From: Plantibacter sp. PA-3-X8
Lineage (GTDB): Bacteria > Actinomycetota > Actinomycetes > Actinomycetales > Microbacteriaceae
Direction: 5' to 3'
Length of the DNA: 64,000 bases
NCBI RefSeq assembly: GCF_003856975.1
Contig: NZ_CP033107.1
Coordinates: forward strand, 248,001-312,000
The notes below the pieces were generated by a model. It did not search any database and was not told where the DNA came from. It saw nothing but the letters and a program-made list of their open reading frames with translations. Made by a program: the position numbers and the translations under genes. Below, piece after piece: positions 43,723 through 52,933 of this stretch. Each line of letters starts with the position of its first letter. Position 1 is the first letter of the stretch.

Positions 43723-44988
43723 TCAGAAGTGCGTCCGCAGGAAGGGCGCCGGCTCCGTCGCGAAGGCGAGGTCGAGCGCTCGGACCGCTGCCGATGACCC
43801 GGTGATGAGCCCTGCTTCGGCGAGCGCCGACACGCGCGGGCCGCCGAGGAGGACGGCCGACAGCTCGTTGATGGTGAGGCGCACAGCGTCGTCGTCGGTC
43901 GATTCCGGCACGTCGCCGATGCGTTCCGCGACCGCGGCACCGTGCTCGTCGATGCGGAACGCGAACCGACCGCCGGCGAGTCCGAGGGCGTCCTCGACAT
44001 CGAGCAGGTGCTCGCAAGGATCGGACGCCGCAGGGACGGTGAACCGGCGCGCGCCGAGCACGGTCGGCACGTCGACGATCCGGAGCCAGAGCGAGTCGGC
44101 TCGCGCGACGGTCTTGACGGCGCGACGGTCGACGAGTCGCCACTGGATGGCTTCGACCGTCGGAGCCTGGTGGAAGGTGACCTTCGTGGTGAGGCTGATC
44201 CCGGTCAGGTGCCGCCAGAGCGCGTAGCGGGCCTCCGGGGCGGTGGCGACGAGGTCGTCGACGACGATCGTCCCCCACTCCTCGCCGACGCGGTAGAGCG
44301 CGTATCCCTGCGGTTCGCCGTCGGCGTCGTCGTAGCGGAGGGCGAGCGTGTCTCCCTCACCGTGGCTGAAGTGGCGGATGGTCACCTCACGGAGGGCCTG
44401 CTTCCACCAGGCGACCCCGCGGTCGATGTCGCCGGTGCCGCGGGAGCGCTCGAACAGCCCGGGCGCGACGGTGGCGAGCGAGCGCGGGTCGAGCGTGTGG
44501 ACGCGGCCGGCGGGCGGCGCACCCCGCCAAGCGACGCGCTTGGGGTCGACCTCGTGCGTGAACTCCCAGGTCGCCGGGGCGAAGCCGTAGCGACCGTAGA
44601 TGGTCGCCTCGCTCGCGGTGAGCGCGACGACTGCGGCACCGGTGGCCTTCGCGTGGTGGAGTCGGTTCTCCATCAGTGACCGGGCGATCCCTCGACGTTC
44701 GTGGGAGGTCGAGACGGTGACCTCGGTGATGGCCAGGGCGCGGACGGTGCCGCCGGGGATCGACAGTGCGGTCGGGAAGGAACCGAGCGTGCCGACGGGG
44801 ACGAGCGGTTCGGCCGCGGTGTCGTCGTAGACCCCGAGGATGGAGCTGCCGACGAGGAGCTGACGCCGCTCGGCACGCACCGCCACGTCGGTATCGGGCT
44901 TCGAAAGGAAGCCGCGGGACGCTGCACCCCACCAGAGGTCGAGGGCGGCGTGGTCCGTGTGGTCGAGCTCGACGGTGCGCAGGTTCAT
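43723..44988 (-). CDS. Eis-like N-acetyltransferase
   Basis: 421 residues, the length of the Eis (enhanced intracellular survival) family: two GNAT-like domains followed by an SCP-like domain. The first has TVSTSHERRGIARSLMENRLHHAKATG (acetyl-CoA loop) and EATIYGRYGFAPAT; the C-terminus ends in Phe (PFLRTHF), whose carboxylate is catalytic in Eis. Such enzymes acetylate lysines, polyamines or aminoglycosides. ATG 44988. Confidence 0.85.
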   Translation of the reverse strand: MNLRTVELDHTDHAALDLWWGAASRGFLSKPDTDVAVRAERRQLLVGSSILGVYDDTAAEPLVPVGTLGSFPTALSIPGGTVRALAITEVTVSTSHERRGIARSLMENRLHHAKATGAAVVALTASEATIYGRYGFAPATWEFTHEVDPKRVAWRGAPPAGRVHTLDPRSLATVAPGLFERSRGTGDIDRGVAWWKQALREVTIRHFSHGEGDTLALRYDDADGEPQGYALYRVGEEWGTIVVDDLVATAPEARYALWRHLTGISLTTKVTFHQAPTVEAIQWRLVDRRAVKTVARADSLWLRIVDVPTVLGARRFTVPAASDPCEHLLDVEDALGLAGGRFAFRIDEHGAAVAERIGDVPESTDDDAVRLTINELSAVLLGGPRVSALAEAGLITGSSAAVRALDLAFATEPAPFLRTHF

Positions 44989-45017
44989 GCGACAAGCCTA
45001 TTGGGGTGGTCGGAACA

Positions 45018-45093
45018 CAGGAGATCGGCGCGAGAGCAGGACGGGCGGGCGCGAAGCGTCCTGCTGTCGGGCGGATGTCCTGCTGCCGCGCCG
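45018..45093. repeat. imperfect hairpin repeat related to the 58-kb hairpin
   Basis: The left arm (CAGGAGATCGGCGCGAGAGC at 45018) and right arm (GTCCTGCTGCCGCGC at 45077) are decayed forms of the same long hairpin found at 57977-58055; an inner GCAGGACG/CGTCCTGC stem is also present. It lies between the divergently ending Eis-like start and cupin end, in the gap between two minus-strand genes. Confidence 0.6.
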
Positions 45094-45106
45094 CGAGGCG
45101 CGCGGC

Positions 45107-45457
45107 TCAGGCGACGTAGACCTTGCGGAGGGTCTCGCGGACGGTCCAGGTGGTGCGGGCGCCGGCGGCGAGTCGGCCGATGGAGCCGGCACGGAGCTCC
45201 AGCGACGGGGTGCCGTCGGCGAAGTCGACCGTCGCCTCACCAGAGAGGACCACGAACACCTCGTCGATCTCGGTGTCCTGCACGACGCCGACACCCAGCT
45301 CCCAGACGCCCACCTCGGTGTCACCGACGGCCGTGAGGGACACGATCCCGCTCCGCGGCGACCCCGAGACGACGTCCTCGGGCGCGAGCGGGTTGTCGGC
45401 GAGCGCCACGTCGGCACCCTGGAGCACCGCATTCGGAGCGAGCAGGTGGTCGGTCAT
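45107..45457 (-). CDS. cupin (DUF861-type) protein
   Basis: 116 residues with AGAGAGG 6 nt upstream of ATG 45457. Cupin_3 pattern: GVWELGVGVVQDTEIDEVFVVLSGEATVDFADG, then LRAGSIGRLAAGARTTWTVRETLRKVYV. Proteins of this type accompany amine and amino-acid catabolic genes. First gene of the amine cluster on the minus strand, just downstream of the Lrp-type gene. Confidence 0.8.
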   Translation of the reverse strand: MTDHLLAPNAVLQGADVALADNPLAPEDVVSGSPRSGIVSLTAVGDTEVGVWELGVGVVQDTEIDEVFVVLSGEATVDFADGTPSLELRAGSIGRLAAGARTTWTVRETLRKVYVA

Positions 45458-45511
45458 GAGGTACCTCTCTGAGCAAGACGGAGACGAGCGGGGTCGGCGC
45501 AGCCCGACGAC

Positions 45512-45964
45512 CTACCCGACGCCCCAGCCGTAGGCGAGCTTGTGGGCTTCGAGCACGAAGAAGGTCTCGGTCGACCGCACCCCTGGCGTCGGCTGCAGGG
45601 TGTCGAGGAGGAACGTCTTGTAGTGGTCCATGTCGCGGCACACGGCCTCGACCATCACGTCGAAACCACCGCTCGTGAGCACCACGTAACTCGTCTCCGC
45701 GTGCTTCGACAGCTCCTGGCACACCCCGCGCGCCATCCCCGGCTCGCAGCGGATGCCGATGAGCGCCAGGTGGTCGAAGCCGATCGACAGCGGGTTCGCG
45801 ATGCCGACGATCTGCAGGATCCCGGTGTCCTCGAGTCGCTGGATCCGGTAGCGGACGGACGAGGCCGGCAGCCCGGTCTCGGTGGCGATCTCGGAGAACG
45901 CCTTCCGTCCATCCTGCTGCAGGATCGCGATCAGCCGACGGTCGATGTCGTCAAGGTCGTTCAT
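45512..45964 (-). CDS. Lrp/AsnC-family regulator
   Basis: 150 residues. HTH DIDRRLIAILQQDGRKAFSEIATETGLPASSVRYRIQRLEDTGIL, then the RAM ligand domain with a DVMVEAVCRDMDHYKTFLLDTL strand-helix. Likely responds to an amino acid and controls the surrounding aldehyde dehydrogenase and permease genes. ATG 45964. Confidence 0.88.
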   Translation of the reverse strand: MNDLDDIDRRLIAILQQDGRKAFSEIATETGLPASSVRYRIQRLEDTGILQIVGIANPLSIGFDHLALIGIRCEPGMARGVCQELSKHAETSYVVLTSGGFDVMVEAVCRDMDHYKTFLLDTLQPTPGVRSTETFFVLEAHKLAYGWGVG

Positions 45965-46155
45965 GTGGCTCCTCCGGCAGCGGGCGGATGGTCATCTGGC
46001 AAGCGTAGCGAGGGAAGCCGTGCGGCCCGGGTGCGGTGTCCGCCCCACCCGAGCCACGAGCCCCGGCCGACCGACCGACCCGAACGCGGGCGGTCGGCCG
46101 AGGCGACGCCGATCGAGCGGACCGAGGGAGGTCGCTGATCGGCGGATCGGTCCGA

Positions 46156-47613
46156 CTAGCGGACGTGGATCGCGCCGGTGCGGAGGTCGGTCATGTCGTG
46201 CAGCGTGTACATGCCACCGATCCGACCCCAGCCGGTGCCCTTGCCACCCGCACCACCGAACGGCATGTTGATGTCCCACCAGCCGTTGGAGTCGTTGACG
46301 ATGACCTGACCGGTCTCGAGCTCCTCCATGAAGCGGTAGGCCTTCGACAGGCTCTCGGTGAACACCGCGGACTGCAGGCCGAGCGCGTCGGCGTTGGCGA
46401 TACGGAGGATGTCGTCGTCGTCCTGCGCCGTGAGGATGGGGAGGACCGGACCGAACGACTCCTCGCGCGACAGCAGGCTGTCCTCGGAGACGCCGTCGAC
46501 GATCGTGAAGTCGTAGTAGAGGTCCGTCGGGTGGCCGGTGGCACGACCGCCGCCGAGCAGGATGTCGAAGCCGAGCGAGCGGGCCTCGGCGAGGTGGCGG
46601 TCCATCTTCGCGGCGACACCCTCGTTGTTGAGCGGGCCGAGGTTGATCCCCTCGTCGAAGGGGTTGCCGAGTCGCACGGTGGCTTTCGCGTAGGCGAGGG
46701 CGGCCTCGACGAAGGCGTCGTGGACGTTGTGGTGGACGATGAGCCGCTCGGTCGCGCAGCAGACCTGCCCGCCGCTGTAGAACGCGGAGTCGACGGCGGC
46801 CTTCGCGGCTCGTTCGATGTTCGCGTCCTCGAGGACGACGATCGGGCCGTTGCCGGAGCACTCCATGAGCGAGCGCTTGAGGCCCGCGGTGCGGACGATC
46901 TTCGCGCCGGTGGCGGAGGAGCCGATGAAGCCGATCGCGTCGATGCCGTCGTGGGAGACGAGCTCGGAACCGAACGCGCCGTCGCCGGGGAGGACGCTGA
47001 CGAGCCCGGCCGGGACGCCGGCCTCGACGAGGCAGTCCATCGCCGCGAGGACCGCGAGGGGCGTGTTGCTCGGCGGTTTGACGATGCAGGCGTTGCCGGT
47101 CGCGAGGCCCGGGGCGACGAACTCGCTGAACATGAGGAGCGGGAAGTTCCAGGGCGTGATGATGCCCCAGACACCGACCGGCGCGCGCCAGGTGAACATG
47201 CGCTTGTCGATGTCGCTCGACGGCAGCGTCTCGCCGTAGAGACGGAGGGCGTCCTCGGCGTGGAGGTGGAAGAGCTGCGCGGCCTCGGCGATGTCGGCGA
47301 TCGACTCGGCGAGCGGCTTGCCCTGCTCCAGCGTCTGCAGGCGGGCGAGCTCCTCCACGCGGGCGTTGATGGCATCACCGACGCGGTGACAGATCTCCGC
47401 GCGCTTGAACACGCCGAGCTTCCGCCACTCCCGCTGCGCCTCGTGCGCACGTCGCACCGCCTCGTCGAGTTCGGCGGTGCCGGCCACGGGGATCGACGCG
47501 ATGACGTCACCGGTGACGGGGCTGATCACCTCCGAGCGCTCCGAGCTGGTTCCGTCGGTGAACTCGCCGGCGATGAAGAGCTGGGTGCGAGTGGGTGTCG
47601 GCAACGTGGTCAT
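46156..47613 (-). CDS. NAD(P)-dependent aldehyde dehydrogenase
   Basis: 485 residues. ALDH features: WNFPLLMFSEFVAPGLATGNACIVKPPSNTPLA, FIGSSATGAKIV, SGGQVCCATERLIV with the catalytic Cys, and EESFGPVLPI. The usual E-LGG motif is ECSGNGP here, with Glu retained. Member of the broad betaine/semialdehyde/vanillin dehydrogenase group; substrate not determinable. Divergent from the permease, with an AT-rich 243-bp region between them. Confidence 0.85.
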   Translation of the reverse strand: MTTLPTPTRTQLFIAGEFTDGTSSERSEVISPVTGDVIASIPVAGTAELDEAVRRAHEAQREWRKLGVFKRAEICHRVGDAINARVEELARLQTLEQGKPLAESIADIAEAAQLFHLHAEDALRLYGETLPSSDIDKRMFTWRAPVGVWGIITPWNFPLLMFSEFVAPGLATGNACIVKPPSNTPLAVLAAMDCLVEAGVPAGLVSVLPGDGAFGSELVSHDGIDAIGFIGSSATGAKIVRTAGLKRSLMECSGNGPIVVLEDANIERAAKAAVDSAFYSGGQVCCATERLIVHHNVHDAFVEAALAYAKATVRLGNPFDEGINLGPLNNEGVAAKMDRHLAEARSLGFDILLGGGRATGHPTDLYYDFTIVDGVSEDSLLSREESFGPVLPILTAQDDDDILRIANADALGLQSAVFTESLSKAYRFMEELETGQVIVNDSNGWWDINMPFGGAGGKGTGWGRIGGMYTLHDMTDLRTGAIHVR

Positions 47614-47856
47614 TCCGGACCTCCTGGTGTCGTGGCTGGGCCGACGACGCCGAACAGCGTCGTGCGGATGTCGTCGGGAGAATGTGGGATCAGCCTAGGA
47701 CCTTGCGATTCCTCGAACAAGCAGTATTGTTTCGTCAAAGTTACGATTACAACAACGAGACCGACACGATCTTGTCGTCACAACAATTCTTCGGCACATT
47801 GAGTGCACCAACAGCGAGACAGCGACGTCCCGTCCCCCACGAATCGAGAAGAGCCC
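47614..47856. promoter_or_regulatory. AT-rich divergent promoter region
   Basis: The 243 bp between the aldehyde dehydrogenase and permease genes are much AT-richer than the surroundings (about 47700-47810), with repeated ACAACAA and TTGTTTCGTC-like elements. It must carry both promoters and is a likely target of the Lrp- or PucR-type regulators. Confidence 0.45.
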
Positions 47857-49332
47857 ATGTCGAACGAACACGTCACCAGCACCGACGAGACCACGCACCT
47901 GCCGAAACGGATGCGCTGGTTCGACGGCTTCGCCATGGCGATGACCATGCCCGCCGCGCTCATCGCCACCCTCGGCGCCTCCATCACCGGCCTCGGCGGC
48001 TGGGGGGCCGCCGTCCTGTGGGCGATCTCCATGATCCTCGCCATGGGCGTCAACTGGATCTACACCGAGCTCGCCACCATGTTCCCGAACTCCTCCGGCG
48101 GGATCGCGCACTACGCGGCCGAAGCGTGGAAGTCGCGTGCACCCTGGGTCGCACCGATCACGGGCGTCGGCTACTGGCTCCCCTGGGGCACCAACCTCGC
48201 CACCTACGGTGCGGTCACCGGGGCACTCATCCAGGCGCAGTGGTTCCCGAACGAGGACTGGGTGATCCAGCTCGGCCCGATCTCCATCACCTTCCCGATC
48301 CTCATCGGGCTCGGCGTCATCGGCGTGATGTACCTCATCAACGTGATCGGCGTCCGCGTCACGATGGCGTTCGTCTACATCACGGCGGGCATCCTGCTCA
48401 TCCCGCTGTTCGTGTTCATCGTCTTCCCGCTGTTCAGCGCCGACTGGGCACCGCTCGACCTCACCTGGAAGCTCGAGGGCATCGAGGGCCTGCACACCGC
48501 GATCGTCTGGCTGTACATCATGGCGTGGACCACCTTCGGCATCGAGGTCTGCGCGACCTTCGCCCCGGAGTACCGCGACTCGGTGAAGGACACGACCAAG
48601 GCGATCAAGGCCTCCGTCCTCTTCTGCCTCGGCGTCTTCTTCGTCATCCCGCTGACCCTCGGCGGCTACGCGGGTGAAGCGGCGATCGCCGACAACCCGG
48701 CGACCTTCTTCGTCGCCAGCTTCGCCTCGCTCGTCGGTGGCGCCGCGGACGTCATGGTGCTCTGCCTCATCGCCTCGCTGCTGCTCATCATGACCACCTC
48801 GGTGGCCGACGCCTCACGCGTGCTGTTCAACATGGGCAAGGAGCGCGTCACCGTCCCGTCACTCGGCGTGCTCAACCGTCGCGGTGTGCCGTTCCGCTCG
48901 CTCAACGTGATGCTCGTCATGAACGTCGTGATCCTCGTCGTGCTGCAGAACCCGCTCGCGATCATCGTGACCGGCAACCTCGGCTACATCCTCACGCACT
49001 TCTTCGCCGTCTCCGGCTTCTTCCTGCTGCGCAAGGACCGCCCCGACGCCGTCCGCCCGATCCGCCTGCCGCGCTTCTTCGTGCCGCTGTCGGTCGTGCT
49101 GTCGGTGCTCCTCGCGATCATCCTCATCGTCGGTGCCACCGGATTCTCCACCACGGGCTACGGCGGGTTCCTCGAGCTCGGCATCGCGCTCGGGCTGCTC
49201 GCGCTGGGCGTCGTGATCTGGCTGTTCGTGCAGCGGAGCACCAAGCGCGACGCGGGGCTCGGGACCGACGGGGCGTCCGCCGGAACCCCACGTGCCGAGG
49301 CCGAACGCACCGACGCCGCCCGCACCGACTGA
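47857..49332 (+). CDS. APC-superfamily amino acid/amine permease
   Basis: 491 residues, about 12 membrane segments, from ATG 47857 (GAGAAGAG upstream). APC-family start GFAMAMTMPAALIATLGASITGLGGWGAAVLWAISMILAMGVNWIYTELATMFPNSSGGIAHY resembles glutamate:GABA or polyamine antiporters. Followed 48 bp later by the FAD amine oxidase gene; likely the uptake step for that pathway. Confidence 0.88.
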   Translation: MSNEHVTSTDETTHLPKRMRWFDGFAMAMTMPAALIATLGASITGLGGWGAAVLWAISMILAMGVNWIYTELATMFPNSSGGIAHYAAEAWKSRAPWVAPITGVGYWLPWGTNLATYGAVTGALIQAQWFPNEDWVIQLGPISITFPILIGLGVIGVMYLINVIGVRVTMAFVYITAGILLIPLFVFIVFPLFSADWAPLDLTWKLEGIEGLHTAIVWLYIMAWTTFGIEVCATFAPEYRDSVKDTTKAIKASVLFCLGVFFVIPLTLGGYAGEAAIADNPATFFVASFASLVGGAADVMVLCLIASLLLIMTTSVADASRVLFNMGKERVTVPSLGVLNRRGVPFRSLNVMLVMNVVILVVLQNPLAIIVTGNLGYILTHFFAVSGFFLLRKDRPDAVRPIRLPRFFVPLSVVLSVLLAIILIVGATGFSTTGYGGFLELGIALGLLALGVVIWLFVQRSTKRDAGLGTDGASAGTPRAEAERTDAARTD

Positions 49333-49380
49333 CCGCGCACCACGCGACCGCACCGAACCACGCACCACAGGGGACCCACC

Positions 49381-50814
49381 ATGAGAACCACCTACGAACT
49401 GGCCGAAGAACTCGCCGACACCGCACGCCTGCGGGACCAGCTGGACTCGGCCGAACCGGAGCCGTACTGGCTCGACGACCCGGCACGGCCCGCTCCACTC
49501 CCCCGCCTCGAGGCGGACGTCGAGACGGACCTGGCGATCGTCGGTGGTGGGTACTCGGGCCTGTGGACCGCCCTGCTCGCGAAGGAGCGCGACCCGGACC
49601 GCCGGGTCGTGCTCCTCGAGGGCCGGCGCATCGCGTGGGCCGCGTCCGGTCGCAACGGCGGGTTCTGCGAGCCGAGCCTCACCCACGGATCGTCGAACGG
49701 CAAGAGCCGCCTGCCGCACGAGTTCGACCGTCTGGAGGAGCTGGGGCGCGAGAACCTGCGCGAGATCGGCGAGACCATCGCCCGGTACGGAATGGACTGC
49801 GACTGGGAGGAGACGGGGCTGCTGCAGGCGGCGACGGCTCCGCACCACGTCGACTGGTTGCGCGAGAGTGCCGAGGAGCACGGCGCCCGGTTCCTCGACC
49901 GCGAGGCGATGCAGGCGGAGGTCCACTCGCCGATCTTCCAGGCCGGCCTGTTCGAGCCCACCGGAGCGGCGCTCGTCAACCCGGCCAAGCTGGCGTGGGA
50001 GCTGCGACGCGTCTGCCTCGACCTGGGTGTGGAGATCCACGAGTACACGCACGTCCGCTCGATCCGGTCGGACGCGACGTCGGTCACCCTGACGACGACG
50101 CACGGCTCGGTCGTCGCGAAGCACGTCGCCCTCGGCACCAACGTCTTCAAGGCACTCATCCCGAGTGCCCGGAAGTACACGGTGCCGGTCTACGACTACG
50201 CGCTGATGACGAATCCACTCTCCGCCGAGCAGCTCGAAAGCCTGGGATGGAAGGGCCGTCAGGGCATCTCCGACCTCGACAACCGCTTCCACTACTCGCG
50301 ACTCACGACCGACGCGAACGGGTCGACCCGCATCCTCTACGGCGGCTACGACGCGGTGTACAACTACGGCGGGCGCGTCGAGCCGCGGTTCGACCAGCGC
50401 GAGGAGTCCTTCCTCAAGCTCGCCGCCCACTTCGCCCACACCTACCCGCAACTCGCCGACCTCGGCTTCTCCCACAAGTGGGGCGGCGCGATCGACACCT
50501 GCGGGCGGTTCTTCTCCTTCTTCGAGACCGCGCACGGCGGCAAGGTCGCGCACGCGGCCGGGTTCACCGGCCTCGGTGTCGGGGCGACGCGGTACGGCGC
50601 GAACGTCATGCTCGACCTCCTCGCCGGCGCGCCGACCGAGCGCACGACGATGGACTTCGTCCAGAAGAAGCCGACGCCGTTCCCGCCCGACCCGCTCGCG
50701 TTCATCGGTGCGCGCATCTCGCTGTCGGAGATGGCCCGAGCAGACCGCAATGAGGGCAAGCGCGGGCTCTGGCTCCGCGCGATGGACGCCGTCGGTCTGG
50801 GCTTCGACTCCTGA
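49381..50814 (+). CDS. FAD-dependent amine/amino-acid oxidoreductase (PuuB-like)
   Basis: 477 residues. FAD-binding DLAIVGGGYSGLWTALLAKERDP (GxGxxG), VVLLEGRRIAWAASGRNGGFCEPS, and a C-terminal GGYDAVYNYGG and HAAGFTGLGVGATRYG. DAO family, most like gamma-glutamylputrescine oxidase. Would yield an aldehyde for the downstream dehydrogenase. The gene is 163 bp before the SSADH gene and in the same direction. Confidence 0.84.
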   Translation: MRTTYELAEELADTARLRDQLDSAEPEPYWLDDPARPAPLPRLEADVETDLAIVGGGYSGLWTALLAKERDPDRRVVLLEGRRIAWAASGRNGGFCEPSLTHGSSNGKSRLPHEFDRLEELGRENLREIGETIARYGMDCDWEETGLLQAATAPHHVDWLRESAEEHGARFLDREAMQAEVHSPIFQAGLFEPTGAALVNPAKLAWELRRVCLDLGVEIHEYTHVRSIRSDATSVTLTTTHGSVVAKHVALGTNVFKALIPSARKYTVPVYDYALMTNPLSAEQLESLGWKGRQGISDLDNRFHYSRLTTDANGSTRILYGGYDAVYNYGGRVEPRFDQREESFLKLAAHFAHTYPQLADLGFSHKWGGAIDTCGRFFSFFETAHGGKVAHAAGFTGLGVGATRYGANVMLDLLAGAPTERTTMDFVQKKPTPFPPDPLAFIGARISLSEMARADRNEGKRGLWLRAMDAVGLGFDS

Positions 50815-50977
50815 GCCGGGTTTCGATGCAGGAGCCGCAGTCCAACCCATGACAGGCGGAGCCTGGTTCGATACGGTGCAGGTGGTGGTCCCGCTCACGT
50901 CGAACCCGCACAGCTCGCATCGGCCGGCAACGGACACCGCACCGCACCAGCAGCACCTCAGACAAAGGAGCACACCA

Positions 50978-52357
50978 GTGAGCGACTACGCCGTCGTCAA
51001 CCCCGCGACCGGAGAGACTCTCCGCGACTACCCGACGATCACGGACGAGGAGCTGCAGCAGGCGATCACCGCCGCGTCCGCCGCCCACGAGGAGTGGTCG
51101 CGTCGCGCTCCCGTCGCCGACCGCGCTGCGCTCGTCGCCCGCGTCGCCGCCCTCCACACGGAGCGCCGTGAGCAGCTGGCCGAGATCGCCGTCCGCGAGA
51201 TGGGCAAGACGTACGAGCAGGCGCTCGGCGAGGTCGACTTCGCCGCAGCGATCTACCAGTACTACGCCGACAACGGCGAGGCCTTCTCCGCCGATGAACC
51301 GATCGAGTTGTCCGACGGCACCGGCTCCGCGTTCATCCGTCGTGCGTCGCTCGGCGTGCTGCTCGGCATCATGCCGTGGAACTTCCCGTACTACCAGGTG
51401 GCGCGGTTCGTCGGCCCGAACGTCGTGAACGGCAACACGATCCTCCTCAAGCACGCACCGCAGTGCCCCGAGTCGGCGCTGGCGATCGCGCAGATCTTCG
51501 ACGACGCCGAAGCCGAGCTGGGCGCCCACGACTCCGTGTACGTGAACATCTTCGCCACGAACGACCAGATCGCGACGGTCATCGCCGACCCGCGCGTGCA
51601 GGGCGTCTCGGTCACCGGTTCGGAGCGCGCGGGTTCCGCCGTCGCCGAGCTTGCCGGCAAGCACCTCAAGAAGGTCGTGCTCGAGCTCGGTGGGTCCGAC
51701 CCGTTCATCCTGCTGTCGACCGACGACCTCGACGCCGCCGTCCAGGACGCCGTCAACGCCCGCATCGACAACAACGGGCAGTCGTGCAACGCCGCCAAGC
51801 GGTTCATCATCATCGACGAGCTGTTCGACGACTTCGCCGCGAAGTTCACCGAGGTCTTCACCGCGAACGCTCCGGCCGATCCGATGGCGGAGAGCACGCA
51901 GCTCGGCCCGCTGTCGTCGGCCGCAGCGACCGAGCGACTCGGCGAGCAGCTCGGCCGCGCGAAGGCACAGGGCGCGACGATCCTGGCATCGGGCGAGCCG
52001 GATGGGAACTTCTTCCCGCCGGCCGTGCTCACCGACGTAACGCCTGAGATGGACGCGTTCCACGAGGAGTTCTTCGGACCCGCCGCGTCGCTGTACCGGG
52101 TCGCGTCGGAGGAGGAGGCGGTGCGCCTCGCGAACGACACCCCGTTCGGCCTCGGCTCCTACGTCTACACGACCGACCAGGAGCAGGCGCTGCGGGTCGC
52201 GGACGGGATCGACGCCGGCATGGTGTGGATCAACCTCGTCCTCGGCGACGCGGCGGAGTTGCCCTTCGGCGGCGTGAAGCGCTCCGGCACCGGCCGTGAG
52301 ATGGGCAAGCCCGCGATGGACGAGTTCGTCAACAAGAAGCTCATCCGCATCGCCTAG
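50978..52357 (+). CDS. gabD: NAD(P)-dependent succinate-semialdehyde dehydrogenase
   Basis: 459 residues from GTG 50978; AAAGGAG lies 7 nt upstream, and the first residues (MSDYAVVNPATGETL) fit the family, so the longer frame is wrong. Motifs: GIMPWNFPYYQVARFVGPN, VSVTGSERAGSAV, ELGGSDPFIL, NNGQSCNAAKRF with catalytic Cys, and EEFFGPAASLY. Converts succinate semialdehyde to succinate. Follows the amine oxidase in an apparent operon with the permease. Confidence 0.88.
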   Translation: MSDYAVVNPATGETLRDYPTITDEELQQAITAASAAHEEWSRRAPVADRAALVARVAALHTERREQLAEIAVREMGKTYEQALGEVDFAAAIYQYYADNGEAFSADEPIELSDGTGSAFIRRASLGVLLGIMPWNFPYYQVARFVGPNVVNGNTILLKHAPQCPESALAIAQIFDDAEAELGAHDSVYVNIFATNDQIATVIADPRVQGVSVTGSERAGSAVAELAGKHLKKVVLELGGSDPFILLSTDDLDAAVQDAVNARIDNNGQSCNAAKRFIIIDELFDDFAAKFTEVFTANAPADPMAESTQLGPLSSAAATERLGEQLGRAKAQGATILASGEPDGNFFPPAVLTDVTPEMDAFHEEFFGPAASLYRVASEEEAVRLANDTPFGLGSYVYTTDQEQALRVADGIDAGMVWINLVLGDAAELPFGGVKRSGTGREMGKPAMDEFVNKKLIRIA

Positions 52358-52933
52358 GTGCTGCGGCCCCGGTCGCCGAGCTCGCACCACGGTCACTGAC
52401 GCCCCATCCAGTCTCTGAGCTCGCACCACCGGTCACTGACGCCCCCATCCGGTCACTGAGCCTGTCGAAGTGCGGTCCCGCCCCGCGTTGACCGCCCTTC
52501 GACAAGCTCAGGGACCGGGATGGGGTGCGCGCGAGGACCGGGACACGGTGCACCCGCTCACCGCGCTCCTCACCCGCGGAACGCTTTCCGGTCACTGAGC
52601 TTGTCGAAGTGCGGTCCCGTCGTGCGGTCGCTGCCCTTCGACAAGCTCAGGGACCGAGAGGAGTGCGACTCAGGGACCGGACCGGGATGGTGCAGCTCAG
52701 GGACCGGCACGGCAGGGTGCGGCTTGGGCACCGGAACCCCTGCTGGGGTTCGGCGGCAAGCGGCGGTCACCCCGAACCGTGCACCCTCTCCGCTCCCTGA
52801 GCCTGTCGAAGGGCCCACGGAGGCACCTCGACAAGCTCAGGGAGCGGGGTGGGCTCGGTGACCGGGGTGGGCTCGGTGAGCGAGGTGGGCTCAGCGGCCG
52901 GGTTGCGCTCAGCGACCGGGACCCGAAGGACCT
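52358..52933. other. repeat-rich intergenic region
   Basis: No gene. Between convergent gabD and pucR genes the sequence is largely made of dispersed-repeat copies and G/C-rich linker such as GGTCACTGAGC and CAGGGACCGGG. Confidence 0.7.
52453..52850. repeat. three inverted pairs of the dispersed repeat
   Basis: Three BIME-like pairs: about 52453-52476 with 52493-52516; 52590-52612 with 52637-52659; 52793-52815 with 52826-52850. In each pair the units face each other and could form 20-24 bp stems. Some copies read GGTCACTGAG instead of GGTCCCTGAG. Confidence 0.85.
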
